The notes: generated by a model not told the origin, from the letters alone. A stretch of DNA of 64,000 nucleotides from Candidatus Woesearchaeota archaeon (GCA_017609645.1 JAFCDQ010000002.1:159823-223822); one strand, 5' to 3'. Numbered from the stretch's first letter, positions 7,941-16,660 are shown. Translations and numbers: made by a program.

Positions 7941-8004
7941 ACCTCCTGTGAACAGAAATAAAAACCTTGTAGCACCAACGCTGCCACACTAAACGTTTTC
8001 ACAG
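7941..8004 (-). promoter_or_regulatory. Integrase leader with ribosome-binding site and inverted repeat
   Basis: Between the integrase start and tRNA-Asp are a Shine-Dalgarno (complement of ACCTCCT, 7941-7947) and the inverted repeat CTGTGAA (7946-7952) / TTCACAG (7998-8004). The repeat could be an arm-type recombinase site, part of an attachment region, or an operator. No second copy of the tRNA 3' end is seen between 1 and 7900. Confidence 0.45.
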
Positions 8005-8012
8005 AAGTTAAA

Positions 8013-8108
8013 CGCCCCAGCCGAGAGTCGAACTCGGGTTAGAGCCTTTTTGCGACAGCAAAAACCTGCCTCGACAGGGCTCTGTGATGACCACTACACT
8101 ACTGGGGC
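8013..8108 (-). tRNA. tRNA-Asp(GTC) with an intron
   Basis: On the minus strand the acceptor arms GCCCCAG and CTGGGGC pair over seven bases, followed by discriminator G73, as expected for Asp. The T arm is CCGAG-TTCGACT-CTCGG and the anticodon stem is GAGCC/GGCTC. The loop reads CTGTCG then A38, giving anticodon GTC. About 24 nt lie between positions 37 and 38 and contain a perfect TTTTTGC/GCAAAAA hairpin, consistent with an archaeal intron cut by the tRNA endonuclease. No CCA is encoded. Its 3' end faces the integrase gene. Confidence 0.92.
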
Positions 8109-8132
8109 ATATAAGAGAAAAAGCTATGATTG

Positions 8133-8142
8133 ATTTATAAAT
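8133..8142 (-). promoter_or_regulatory. TATA box of tRNA-Asp
   Basis: ATTTATAAAT is centred about 29 nt upstream of the tRNA 5' end on the minus strand, which matches archaeal promoter spacing. Confidence 0.6.
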
Positions 8143-8154
8143 TTAATGGTGAAT

Positions 8155-8436
8155 TTATGCTTTTCCTATATCTTTAACAGCATCCATCGGAGAGATTAAC
8201 TTGTACAATCTCTTTCTCGAATCATTAGGATCTAAAGAAATCTTTAACCAACCAGATTTTTTCAATCTAGAAAGAATAATACTAACATTTTCCTTTAACA
8301 AAACATCTGCTTTTTTATGATCAAACTGATTATCCTTAAATTTATTCCAAATTCTAGAATAAGCTAACATAATCCACTTAGGCAAAGGTCTAACTGACCA
8401 TTCAATCTTCCTAATATTTATTTTCTTCTTCTCCAT
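8155..8436 (-). CDS. Small winged-helix DNA-binding protein, downstream paralogue
   Basis: The 93-residue protein shares 'LPKWIMLAYSR', 'SIILSRLKKSGWL' and 'LDPNDSRKRLYKLISP' with the 80-residue product of 14786-15028. The pattern suggests a winged helix, with the SIILSRLKKxGWL segment as recognition helix and an Arg-rich wing. It is the last gene of the operon and its start overlaps the end of the giant surface-protein gene by 19 nt. It has about 12 extra N-terminal residues relative to the paralogue. A role as regulator of the surface-protein operon is inferred from the bracketing arrangement and from the palindrome at 15030-15072. I know of no named function. Confidence 0.65.
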   Translation of the reverse strand: MEKKKINIRKIEWSVRPLPKWIMLAYSRIWNKFKDNQFDHKKADVLLKENVSIILSRLKKSGWLKISLDPNDSRKRLYKLISPMDAVKDIGKA

Positions 8437-11400
8437 TTTTTACGCTTATATTTATTTTTAATTTGAATAATGATTAAAATAAAGAAAAGTATAGCAAAAG
8501 TAGCAGAAACATAAAACACAACAGCCCAATTCGCCGTAGTCTCAACACCAAAAAAGAAAGCCTTACCTGCCGCAGGCACTCCACCTTCACCAGGCCCAAC
8601 ACCTTCTTCTAATTCCTCACCCATAATAGAAGCACCACCAGGAAACTCTCTCACACCAGGAATTTCATTAACAGGAATAGAACTATAATTCACAACCTCA
8701 GGAGTACCCCCTCCACCAGCAGCACCAGCCGCCGCAGCAGCAGCATTAGATTCGCCTGCAGCAGAATAATCCAAATTATCAATCTTATACTTACCTTGCG
8801 ACAAACTACAAACATACTTGCCAGATGTTCCAGGACAATCAATCAAAAACTCATTAACATCATCACAAGTATTAGACAAATTCGCAACAGTAACATTCTC
8901 AACATCCTCAACACAAACCCTGCCCGAATTCAAAACAATATCAACATAAAGAGACTTACCAGACTGATTAGACAAATTCAAACCACTAACCGAAATAGCA
9001 CCAAAAGAACCATTAAATAATTTAGAAACATTAATCCAATTTAACTTTAATTTATTCAAAGAAAAATTCCACAAAAACTCAACACTAGGTAAATTAGTTT
9101 CATTAAACAAAACAACCAAAACACCAGTAAAATTCTGACCCAAATTAGAAGAACCATTGACTTCAATACTGAAATTAACTAAATTAGTAGTAACAAAACT
9201 CTTATTACCAATCAAAGGATCCTTAGGATCAATAATCAAATCACGATCAACATCACAATCCTCAGGACAATTAGTAACATTCTCACTATAATTCATTTCA
9301 CAAATACCATTACCACAAAAAGTCAATAATTGCAAAATATACTCAGTCAAATTCGCACGAATATCATCAAACACACCATAATCAGACTGATTATTCGTGC
9401 TGGAAAGATTTCTTAAAATAATATGATCAAAACCATAAATATTACCTTCTTCCTCATAATCAGCCACCCAATTCACAGAAAGTCCTGTAAAAAGATTATT
9501 TAATGTTCTATTAGCCTCGATTGCAACAGGATTTAAAGGTAAATTGATTGTAAGATTTGTTAATTTAGCCAGATATTTTGAATCAGTAATTCCTTCTCTT
9601 AATCCTTCAAATGAAATTGTTGATAACATATCTCCATTCCAAGTAGGATAAGCTAAAAGAAAATCAGGAAGATTACGGGCAAGATTATAACTCCAAAATA
9701 AATCAAAATCAATATAAGGATCCTTTATATAAGACCCATATGCATAAACCCCCACAGCCTTTGCAGTTGTTTTATATGCAAAATAACCTGCTAAGAATCT
9801 ATTATAAACAGGATTTCTTAAATTAGAATAATAAGTCGTATAATAACCAAATTTACTTGCATTTGCATCAATTCTTGTTTCATTAGTTGTTGATGTTAAA
9901 GCATGAAGTTTATAATCCAGCAAAGGATCAAGCCCTGGAATATTGGTGCCTATAGGAGCGTAAGTTCCTGTGCCAACAACATTATTTTCACATCTTGGAT
10001 ATGTATATGTTGTCCAAGTCCTTTCATCACTCACATTATTCTTAATTATTCCTAAAAGCCTGTCTGCATAAACTCTTTTCTCTAAGTCATCAGCTGGTTC
10101 GTCAACAACAGAGAATATAAGTTCTATTCCTCTTACATCTCCAACCGAACTTAAGTTCTGAATTAATATAATATAAGCATCAATAAAAGTTTTATTAGAA
10201 AATTGTTCATAAATTGTTCCTGCAGTAACTCCTAATTCAGTTGCCACCCTCAAACTGCGGCTAGGAGATATGACAAGATATTGTTCTCGTGGAAGAATAT
10301 TTTGATTTTGCAGTACATCAAAATAATTTTCAACTTCACTTAAGTTATAGCAAATTACTGCAGTACAACCTGCTTCTCCATTTTTGTGCATCTCTATATC
10401 TGGAGCAGAAGCTACCTGAACTACTGTATTTGCTTGGTGTTCTTCTATATTTTCATAGACTTTGGTATTATTCTCAGAATTAAGCAACATTAATGGACTA
10501 GCATATAAGAAACTCTGACTATCCGGCAAATTGAGAGTAAAATTCAGAACATCTATTCTTACTGGAATATCAAATAATTTCTCTGAATTATTATAAACAG
10601 TTATATTTCCTGTATAATTTCCTAAAGCAGTTTCCGGCACTTCTATTGTTATCCAAAATCTTTGTGTTTTATTTTGAATTATATTAATATAATCAAATTT
10701 ATTTAACAAATCTGGCATTAATCCAATTGCTTGTCTATTAATATCATCTAAGCTATAACTATTCCAGAATTTCAAACCTTGAGCAACTTGATATACACTA
10801 ATATTTGATACAGGCAAACTTTCTTGTGAGTTTGAAAGATTTGTTAAATTTACTTCCACACTAGTAAGATTTACTAAACTAGCTATTGAGAAACTTATTG
10901 AGAACGTCTCTCCTTTTGCAATAGTTTTATTTATTGAATTATTAATTTCATCAGCAGCAGGGATTGTAGTCTCATACACAGGCGCCATAATATTCTTACT
11001 AAACCACACCACATCTTTTGAGATAACATTAGTTCTTGTTTGATCAAATCTTTTGAAACCGCTTTTGTTTGCAAGTAAATCCTCCCATAACTCATAATTA
11101 TTTTGTGTTACCGCATGCAAAGCAACATAATCAATAGGCAAATTAGGATTTGCTGCAGATCTTAACTGTATTTTGTAAACTCCATCGACTGACTTTAACA
11201 ATGACAAATTAGATCTTTTAATTAAGCCATGTTCTACAACAACATTATCGCTTTTATATCCTGGTAAAGAAACAACATCAAAACTAGTATTTCTAAACGC
11301 AGCATAACTTTGTATTCGAATTTTATTTGTATCTGTTGTACCAACAAGTGAACTATTACCCACATCTTTGTATCTAATTTCAACAATCATATTAGTTAAC

Positions 11401-14400
11401 GGTAAACCATCACTATTATTATTAAAAGCAAGGAAACTAATATTAGTTTCATTTCCAGAAGTCAAGTTTCTAAAAGTGACGCCTCCTTCAGAAAAATTAG
11501 CAGAAAATGTATTTGTAGGAGTAACATTAATTGTACCATTCAAATCATCTACTCCGCCAAAATCAAGGCATTTAACAGTAGCATTATTTATACAATTCAA
11601 AATCAAACAATCTTCAGGACAATTCGAATAATTTTCTCCACTATCACAAACACCATTACTACAATAATTAAGAGATCTACTAATATTTAAAATCTTTTCA
11701 ATACTTAAACTTACATTATATATTCTAACTTCATCAATAGAACCATTAAATTCACCTGCAGCACACGTCCTATTTCCTCCAATAGCATTACATAATGAAG
11801 AAGAACCTAGAAGATTCATATTTCTACTCAGATATAATCCTTCTCCATTTTTGTATAATCTCATTTTACTTCCATCAAACTGTAATGCCCAAAATGTCCA
11901 TCTGTTTGGTTCATAGAACAAGTTTAATCTTGCAGAAGTTCCTATTGGTCTGGTTTGATTGAATAGGAAATAACTTGAATTTCTTGTCTCAACTTCAAAA
12001 CTATAACCTTCATAAAATCCTAAAGCAATCATATCATTTTGTGTGCCCTGATTGAATCTTGTCAAGAAAGTTATTGTATATTCATCAGATAAATTACCCA
12101 AATCACTAGGCAATTTAATATATCCTCCTCCATTTAATACCAAAGCATTCCCATTTTGCGTTCCAGAGAAATTAACAGTGCCAATTATCTCACCGTCCCT
12201 ATAATTTCCTGACAAATCAAATACAGAATCAGCATCACATTCACCTGAAGCATTATTAAAACTATAATATGCCATTAAATTGGGTTCTTGAATTAATTGA
12301 AGATTTGTTGTAGAATGAAGAACAGGAGTGTTTGCATTATTTGTTGTATTAAGTCTTGCTTGATACTGTAGTAATCGTCCTTCATCGTCTAAAATCGAGC
12401 CAGAGTTATCGTCATAATTACTCCAACTAGACCAATTAATGAATAAATCACTTATTTCATTTGCATTTAAAGTTTTGTTGTAAGTAGCTAAAACATCAAT
12501 CGTTCCATTAAAAAAAGTTCCATTTACATAAACACCAATATCAGTTCCATTGAAAGGAATATGCGCCGCACCACCCGCAACACCGCCAGTGTAATTTGTT
12601 GCAGGAGTTGTTACTAAGAATGTCCATGCTTTTCCTACTTCTTTTATCCAAGAAACAATACTCCTATTTGATACATTAATATATGAAACATTAATTGAAG
12701 AAGTATCTCCATCAAACTTCAATGCACCATTACTTTCAAATAAACCACCTGTTCGCGTAGTATTATGTTCTCGACCATAATTACTGCCTATTTCATCATA
12801 GATTCCTGCTTCTTTTGCATATATTTCTTTAACTTGTGAATCATTGAGTGATATATTGTAGACTCTTAAGTTGTCTATCTCTCCATCATTATAAATAGCT
12901 GAACCAAAACCAATAAATTCTGCAGCAAAAGCAACAGCAGATGTATTCCAAATACCACATTTAGCTAAATTTGTTACATCCTGTCCGTCAATATACATTT
13001 TTGTTCTTGTAGTTCCATCACCATAAAGGACAGTGCCTACCTGATGCCATTCTTTATCAAGAATTAGAGTCGAACTATAACAACTCTTTCTACCTTCTTC
13101 TGTTGCGTATTGCACTATTAACTCATCCCAATCTCTAATTCCAAGATAATAACCTCCTGCTGTAACGCCTAAAATTAGATTCCAAGTAGTTATATCAGCT
13201 CTTTTTATCCAAACAAGAACCGTAGAAGTATTAGTTATAGTTATATTGTTATTAATCACAATATAATCATCAACACCATCAAATACCCTTCCCCCTCTTA
13301 TAAATCCTTCTTGAGTATATGCCGTTCCATTATTTGTTCCATTATTTTCTTGTCCAGAATAATCTGCAAAATCATTTATTGAATTAAATTTATAGTGCAA
13401 TGACAAATTACCATTTATTGTATTATTTGCAGTAATGTTTGTTGAATCAGTTCTGTTAAATTTCCATAAATTTCTAAGAGAAGGATTGCTTTCATTTATT
13501 CTAGTATAATTTCCTATACGATATTTTACCTCAACACTTGTTCCAGCTGGTTCTGTGGTTGTCCAACTTAAAGTAGTCCAATTAGAACTAACATTATTTG
13601 TATCTATAATTCCTCCTGTAAACGTTCCTGAATAAGTCTGAGTATTTCCTGATGTGTTAAATCTTGTTTGATTATAAACTTCTTCTATTTCATTTGCTGT
13701 TAATGATCTGTTCCAGACGTATACATTTTCTATGCTGCCGTTAGTATAAAGAGCTGAACCAAACCCAATAAATTCTGCTTTAAAAGCAACAGCAGATGTA
13801 TTCCAAATACCGCATTTAGCTAAATCTGTTACATCCACTCCATCAATATACATTTTTGTTCTTGTAGTTCCATCACCATAAAGGACCGCGCCTACCTGAT
13901 GCCAGTCCGTATCAAGAATTAGAGTAGAACTATAACAACTCTTTCTACCTTCATTAGTAATGTATTGTATTACAAGTTCATCCCAGTCTCTAATTGCAAG
14001 AAAATGCCCTCCTGCTACAACTCCTAAAATAGACTCCCACGAAGTTAAATCCTCTCTTTTTATCCAAGCAAGAATAGTGCTTGTATTAGTTATGGTTAAA
14101 TTATCATCAAGTATTATGTAATCATCTTTCCCATCAAATTCATATCTCTCAAATGTATGAGTAGCTCCATGAACTGTCCCATTACTCTTTCTTAAAATCC
14201 CAGTATCGGTTGCATCTTCAACAAAATCCCATCTTGCAACTAAATCATTAATTTGAGGCAAAGTAGCTTGGCTATCAAATGGCTTTATTTCAACGCCAAC
14301 ATCAATCGTACAATTATCTCCTTCATCACAAGTTCCATAATAAAAGTCACGAATAATAAAAATATCAGAAGTAAAACCAATATGAATATTTTTAACCTTG

Positions 14401-14789
14401 TTTAAATCAACTGTAAATCTCTTTCCTAATTCTGGTCTAAAATATTCAACTTTATTATTTTTAATAATTGGAATTCCTTTATCATTAAATGTTTTCACTT
14501 GTTTAGTATTTAATTTATCAACATAACTTCTTGTATTCATTACAGCTTCACAAACAATATCTTTATTTTCTAAATGACACAATTCTTTCTCAGTTTGTAT
14601 GATACATCTCCTGGTAAAGAAATTAATATTTTCACAATATCTCTCGGGATATTCAACAGACTTCTCATCTAAAATTGTGCTTCCAGTAATAGAAACATCA
14701 AACATATTAACAGAAAGGAACAGAGTTAAAACCATTGTAAGAACTAAGAAAAATAATGCAAAATTCCTGTGCATTCTTAATTCTCTCAT
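8418..14789 (-). CDS. Giant membrane-anchored surface protein with LamG and GH123/DUF4091-like regions
   Basis: The 2123-residue protein has an N-terminal signal or anchor helix (about 9-28). LamG-like lectin folds lie at about 187-372 and 465-658, a shorter one at about 690-790, and another at about 838-1035. Cys motifs of the form CxNGxCxxGENYSNCPEDC occur near 1043-1061 and 1825-1845. A region at about 1290-1770 has 'VVDEPADD' and 'GLREGITDSKYL', typical of DUF4091/GH123-like glycosidases. An Ala/Gly linker (2010-2030), one transmembrane helix (about 2088-2110) and a basic tail end the protein. N-x-S/T sites are very dense, fitting glycosylation by the AglB of this window. It probably binds or trims glycans outside the cell. 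The start overlaps the upstream winged-helix gene as ATGA. Hydrolase activity is unproven. Confidence 0.8.
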   Translation of the reverse strand: MRELRMHRNFALFFLVLTMVLTLFLSVNMFDVSITGSTILDEKSVEYPERYCENINFFTRRCIIQTEKELCHLENKDIVCEAVMNTRSYVDKLNTKQVKTFNDKGIPIIKNNKVEYFRPELGKRFTVDLNKVKNIHIGFTSDIFIIRDFYYGTCDEGDNCTIDVGVEIKPFDSQATLPQINDLVARWDFVEDATDTGILRKSNGTVHGATHTFERYEFDGKDDYIILDDNLTITNTSTILAWIKREDLTSWESILGVVAGGHFLAIRDWDELVIQYITNEGRKSCYSSTLILDTDWHQVGAVLYGDGTTRTKMYIDGVDVTDLAKCGIWNTSAVAFKAEFIGFGSALYTNGSIENVYVWNRSLTANEIEEVYNQTRFNTSGNTQTYSGTFTGGIIDTNNVSSNWTTLSWTTTEPAGTSVEVKYRIGNYTRINESNPSLRNLWKFNRTDSTNITANNTINGNLSLHYKFNSINDFADYSGQENNGTNNGTAYTQEGFIRGGRVFDGVDDYIVINNNITITNTSTVLVWIKRADITTWNLILGVTAGGYYLGIRDWDELIVQYATEEGRKSCYSSTLILDKEWHQVGTVLYGDGTTRTKMYIDGQDVTNLAKCGIWNTSAVAFAAEFIGFGSAIYNDGEIDNLRVYNISLNDSQVKEIYAKEAGIYDEIGSNYGREHNTTRTGGLFESNGALKFDGDTSSINVSYINVSNRSIVSWIKEVGKAWTFLVTTPATNYTGGVAGGAAHIPFNGTDIGVYVNGTFFNGTIDVLATYNKTLNANEISDLFINWSSWSNYDDNSGSILDDEGRLLQYQARLNTTNNANTPVLHSTTNLQLIQEPNLMAYYSFNNASGECDADSVFDLSGNYRDGEIIGTVNFSGTQNGNALVLNGGGYIKLPSDLGNLSDEYTITFLTRFNQGTQNDMIALGFYEGYSFEVETRNSSYFLFNQTRPIGTSARLNLFYEPNRWTFWALQFDGSKMRLYKNGEGLYLSRNMNLLGSSSLCNAIGGNRTCAAGEFNGSIDEVRIYNVSLSIEKILNISRSLNYCSNGVCDSGENYSNCPEDCLILNCINNATVKCLDFGGVDDLNGTINVTPTNTFSANFSEGGVTFRNLTSGNETNISFLAFNNNSDGLPLTNMIVEIRYKDVGNSSLVGTTDTNKIRIQSYAAFRNTSFDVVSLPGYKSDNVVVEHGLIKRSNLSLLKSVDGVYKIQLRSAANPNLPIDYVALHAVTQNNYELWEDLLANKSGFKRFDQTRTNVISKDVVWFSKNIMAPVYETTIPAADEINNSINKTIAKGETFSISFSIASLVNLTSVEVNLTNLSNSQESLPVSNISVYQVAQGLKFWNSYSLDDINRQAIGLMPDLLNKFDYINIIQNKTQRFWITIEVPETALGNYTGNITVYNNSEKLFDIPVRIDVLNFTLNLPDSQSFLYASPLMLLNSENNTKVYENIEEHQANTVVQVASAPDIEMHKNGEAGCTAVICYNLSEVENYFDVLQNQNILPREQYLVISPSRSLRVATELGVTAGTIYEQFSNKTFIDAYIILIQNLSSVGDVRGIELIFSVVDEPADDLEKRVYADRLLGIIKNNVSDERTWTTYTYPRCENNVVGTGTYAPIGTNIPGLDPLLDYKLHALTSTTNETRIDANASKFGYYTTYYSNLRNPVYNRFLAGYFAYKTTAKAVGVYAYGSYIKDPYIDFDLFWSYNLARNLPDFLLAYPTWNGDMLSTISFEGLREGITDSKYLAKLTNLTINLPLNPVAIEANRTLNNLFTGLSVNWVADYEEEGNIYGFDHIILRNLSSTNNQSDYGVFDDIRANLTEYILQLLTFCGNGICEMNYSENVTNCPEDCDVDRDLIIDPKDPLIGNKSFVTTNLVNFSIEVNGSSNLGQNFTGVLVVLFNETNLPSVEFLWNFSLNKLKLNWINVSKLFNGSFGAISVSGLNLSNQSGKSLYVDIVLNSGRVCVEDVENVTVANLSNTCDDVNEFLIDCPGTSGKYVCSLSQGKYKIDNLDYSAAGESNAAAAAAGAAGGGGTPEVVNYSSIPVNEIPGVREFPGGASIMGEELEEGVGPGEGGVPAAGKAFFFGVETTANWAVVFYVSATFAILFFILIIIQIKNKYKRKKWRRRK
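12855..13271. repeat. Internal LamG duplication, second unit
   Basis: This segment encodes about residues 507-645 of the giant protein and is nearly identical over long stretches to 13695-14123; for example, the region coding for GDGTTRTKMYIDG matches almost base for base. The high DNA identity suggests a recent duplication or gene conversion. Confidence 0.85.
13695..14123. repeat. Internal LamG duplication, first unit
   Basis: This encodes about residues 223-365 of the giant protein, the partner of 12855-13271. The two units share GRKSCYSSTLILD and AEFIGFGSA and are separated by about 140 residues of unrelated linker. Confidence 0.85.
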
Positions 14790-15028
14790 TTAGCCATTTC
14801 CTCTACTGCTTTGAGTGGTGAGATTAGTTTGTACAATCTTTTACGAGAATCATTTGGATCAAGCTCAACAATTAGCCAGCCATATTTCTTTAAACGAGAA
14901 AGTATAATGCTAGTATTGGGCAGTTTTAGCAATTTTTCAGCTTGAGAAAAAGTGAATTGTTTAGCTTTGAATTTAGTCCAAAGTCTAGAGTACGCCAGCA
15001 TAATCCATTTTGGTAATGGGGCAATCAT
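14786..15028 (-). CDS. Small winged-helix DNA-binding protein, upstream paralogue
   Basis: The 80-residue protein is the first gene of the operon. It shares most of its length with the product of 8155-8436, including 'SIILSRLKK' and 'DPNDSRKRLYKLISP'. Its stop overlaps the start of the giant gene (ATGA), so translation is coupled. The ATG at 15028 sits next to a TATA box embedded in a palindrome at 15030-15072, so the protein probably represses its own operon. It is a single winged-helix domain without an obvious effector domain. Similar short proteins occur beside minimal nucleotidyltransferases in archaea, and one such gene lies just upstream here (15134-15514). Confidence 0.65.
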   Translation of the reverse strand: MIAPLPKWIMLAYSRLWTKFKAKQFTFSQAEKLLKLPNTSIILSRLKKYGWLIVELDPNDSRKRLYKLISPLKAVEEMAK

Positions 15029-15029
15029 T

Positions 15030-15076
15030 TATATAACCTATTTGGTCAATAAATATGCTATTTGGTTATATAAAGG
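15030..15076 (-). promoter_or_regulatory. Palindromic promoter-operator of the giant-protein operon
   Basis: TATATAACC (15030-15038) is inverted as GGTTATATA (15064-15072), and CTATTTGGT occurs twice in direct orientation (15038-15046, 15058-15066). The distal arm is also a good TATA box (CTTTATATAACC on the minus strand), 36-48 nt before the ATG. A factor bound here would block TBP directly. The two winged-helix products of the operon are the obvious candidates. Confidence 0.6.
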
Positions 15077-15133
15077 TTTCTGAAAAATAGCTTTGAAATT
15101 AGGATTTAGAAGGTTAGTAGAATGCTATAAAAG

Positions 15134-15514
15134 TTAATCTTTTTTGTTTGATTTTAAATAGTCTTTAATCAATTCTAAATCAGTCTTATCTTTTTCTTGA
15201 CCTCTTTTTTCTTTCCAAGAAATCATATATTTTAATTTAACAAAACGAATAGCCTCAAAAATATCAGCATCATCAATAAGTTCATTAACATCATCAAAGG
15301 TCTGCCAATTATGGAAAATATCAATATTTCCAATTCTGATTAAATCACTATCAACAGGATATTTTTTCTTTAACTCAACCCATAAATCATCTTTAACAAT
15401 TATATCAACATCTCTCACTTCTCTAATATTCCTAATCGCCAAAGGACCGCTTCCAAAAACTGCAAATTTATCTTTCGGAAGATTTAATTTTTTAATTTCT
15501 TCTAAGAATTTCAT
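15134..15514 (-). CDS. Minimal nucleotidyltransferase-like protein
   Basis: The 126-residue protein has the nucleotidyltransferase signature 'FAVFGSGPLAIRNIREVRDVDIIV' (GSG, then DVD about 14 residues later) and a third acidic position in 'GNIDIFHNW'. The end, 'SWKEKRGQEKDKTDLELI', is characteristic of small archaeal AbiEii-like or MNT-like proteins. Its start overlaps the end of trpS by 4 nt, so the two are co-transcribed. A link to tRNA is tempting but only positional. It may also belong with the small winged-helix protein downstream, as in some two-gene modules. Substrate unknown. Confidence 0.7.
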   Translation of the reverse strand: MKFLEEIKKLNLPKDKFAVFGSGPLAIRNIREVRDVDIIVKDDLWVELKKKYPVDSDLIRIGNIDIFHNWQTFDDVNELIDDADIFEAIRFVKLKYMISWKEKRGQEKDKTDLELIKDYLKSNKKD

Positions 15515-16596
15515 CTTATAAATTTCAATTTACTAACTTGTTTTCTGGCTTTTTCCAAATTAGCATAAAAAGTCTGCATAAACATCTTGAAATGTTCAAT
15601 ACAATGAGCTTTATCCTCGCCACAAGTAAGCTTGCCTTTCTTGCATTTATCATAAATTTTCTGCAATTCTTTATCATCATTAATCAAATGCTGCTTGTAA
15701 AGCTCAAAAATCATGCACTCTTCTGGCTTTCCTCCAAGCTTACGCTGTTTTTCAACAGTTTCTCTGCCCCCAGTCTTAGCAGCTTTAATTTTCTTAGTAA
15801 TAGACTTAATATCTTCAGGAAGTTCTATACAACTACCTGGCTTAGACTTAGACATCTTTAAACTACCATCTAATCCTGGCGTAAACTTATGATACAAACT
15901 ACTAATAGGAACAAAATCATACTTAACTCTAGTTCTTGATATTATATCTCTGCATAATCTAACATGAGGATCTTGATCAACTCCTACAGGAATAATACCA
16001 GGCATTTTTTCAACAGTCTGAGGATATAACATATCACCACTTTGCAAAACAGCAGCCATAATTCTACTAGGATCTGCCTGACCATAAATAGATCTAAACT
16101 CATTCAAAGTAACTTTCTTAGCAAACTCATAACCCATATTCATAACTTTACGATTTTCAGACTGAAAATAAAAAATAGTTTTTTTAGGATCTAAACCAAG
16201 AGCAATATAAGCAGGAATATGAAAATTCAAAGCACGCTTTTGAGCTTCTTCTAAACTAATATCTCTAGTAGCAGCTGCTTCAAGATCAGCAATAAGAATA
16301 TATGTCTTAGCACCATGATCTTGGAAATATCTCAAATTCTCAACAACCATCTTATTACCAAAATGAATCTTTTCTGCAGAAGGCATAATTCCAGAAAGCG
16401 CATAGAATTTCTTTTTTTTCTTTAAACACTCAGCAATCCTCTTAAGATCTCTACCCGCAAAAACCACACCTCTACGCATAATTCTATTAGGCTTAGGAAA
16501 AGTCTTAGGAGTAAATATCTCTAAACCAAAATCCTTGATTATTTTTTCATAATCTTTAACAAGGACAGAACCCCAAGGGTCAATAATCGCGGTCAT
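15511..16596 (-). CDS. trpS: Tryptophan--tRNA ligase, archaeal/eukaryotic type
   Basis: The 361-residue protein is a class I aminoacyl-tRNA synthetase that joins Trp to tRNA-Trp with ATP. The first signature is 'PSAEKIHFGNK' (HIGH equivalent HFGN, about residues 90-93). The second is an intact KMSKS in 'GSLKMSKSKPG'. Also visible are 'QSGDMLYPQ' and 'GVDQDPHVRLCRDI', typical of archaeal and eukaryotic TrpRS and unlike the bacterial enzyme. The short N-terminus (about 80 residues before HFGN) is normal for archaea. It is the first gene of a pair with the small nucleotidyltransferase and lies divergent from tRNA-Tyr. Confidence 0.95.
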   Translation of the reverse strand: MTAIIDPWGSVLVKDYEKIIKDFGLEIFTPKTFPKPNRIMRRGVVFAGRDLKRIAECLKKKKKFYALSGIMPSAEKIHFGNKMVVENLRYFQDHGAKTYILIADLEAAATRDISLEEAQKRALNFHIPAYIALGLDPKKTIFYFQSENRKVMNMGYEFAKKVTLNEFRSIYGQADPSRIMAAVLQSGDMLYPQTVEKMPGIIPVGVDQDPHVRLCRDIISRTRVKYDFVPISSLYHKFTPGLDGSLKMSKSKPGSCIELPEDIKSITKKIKAAKTGGRETVEKQRKLGGKPEECMIFELYKQHLINDDKELQKIYDKCKKGKLTCGEDKAHCIEHFKMFMQTFYANLEKARKQVSKLKFIR

Positions 16597-16651
16597 GCAC
16601 TAAAAAAAGGAAAAGGAGTATTAAAGCATTTTGGTTAAAATAGACAAAAAC

Positions 16652-16660
16652 CTTATAAAT
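16652..16660 (+). promoter_or_regulatory. TATA box of tRNA-Tyr
   Basis: CTTATAAAT ends 25 nt before the tRNA 5' end at 16685, typical archaeal spacing. Confidence 0.65.

Noticed and set aside
8041-8072. Attachment-site core within the tRNA-Asp intron hairpin
   Set aside because: The TTTTTGC/GCAAAAA stem is explained by the tRNA intron, and no second copy was found in the window.
11368-11631. Plus-strand ORFs inside the giant surface-protein gene (also 8796, 10289, 14599)
   Set aside because: They are antisense shadows of the LamG/GH123-like coding frame, with low-complexity translations.
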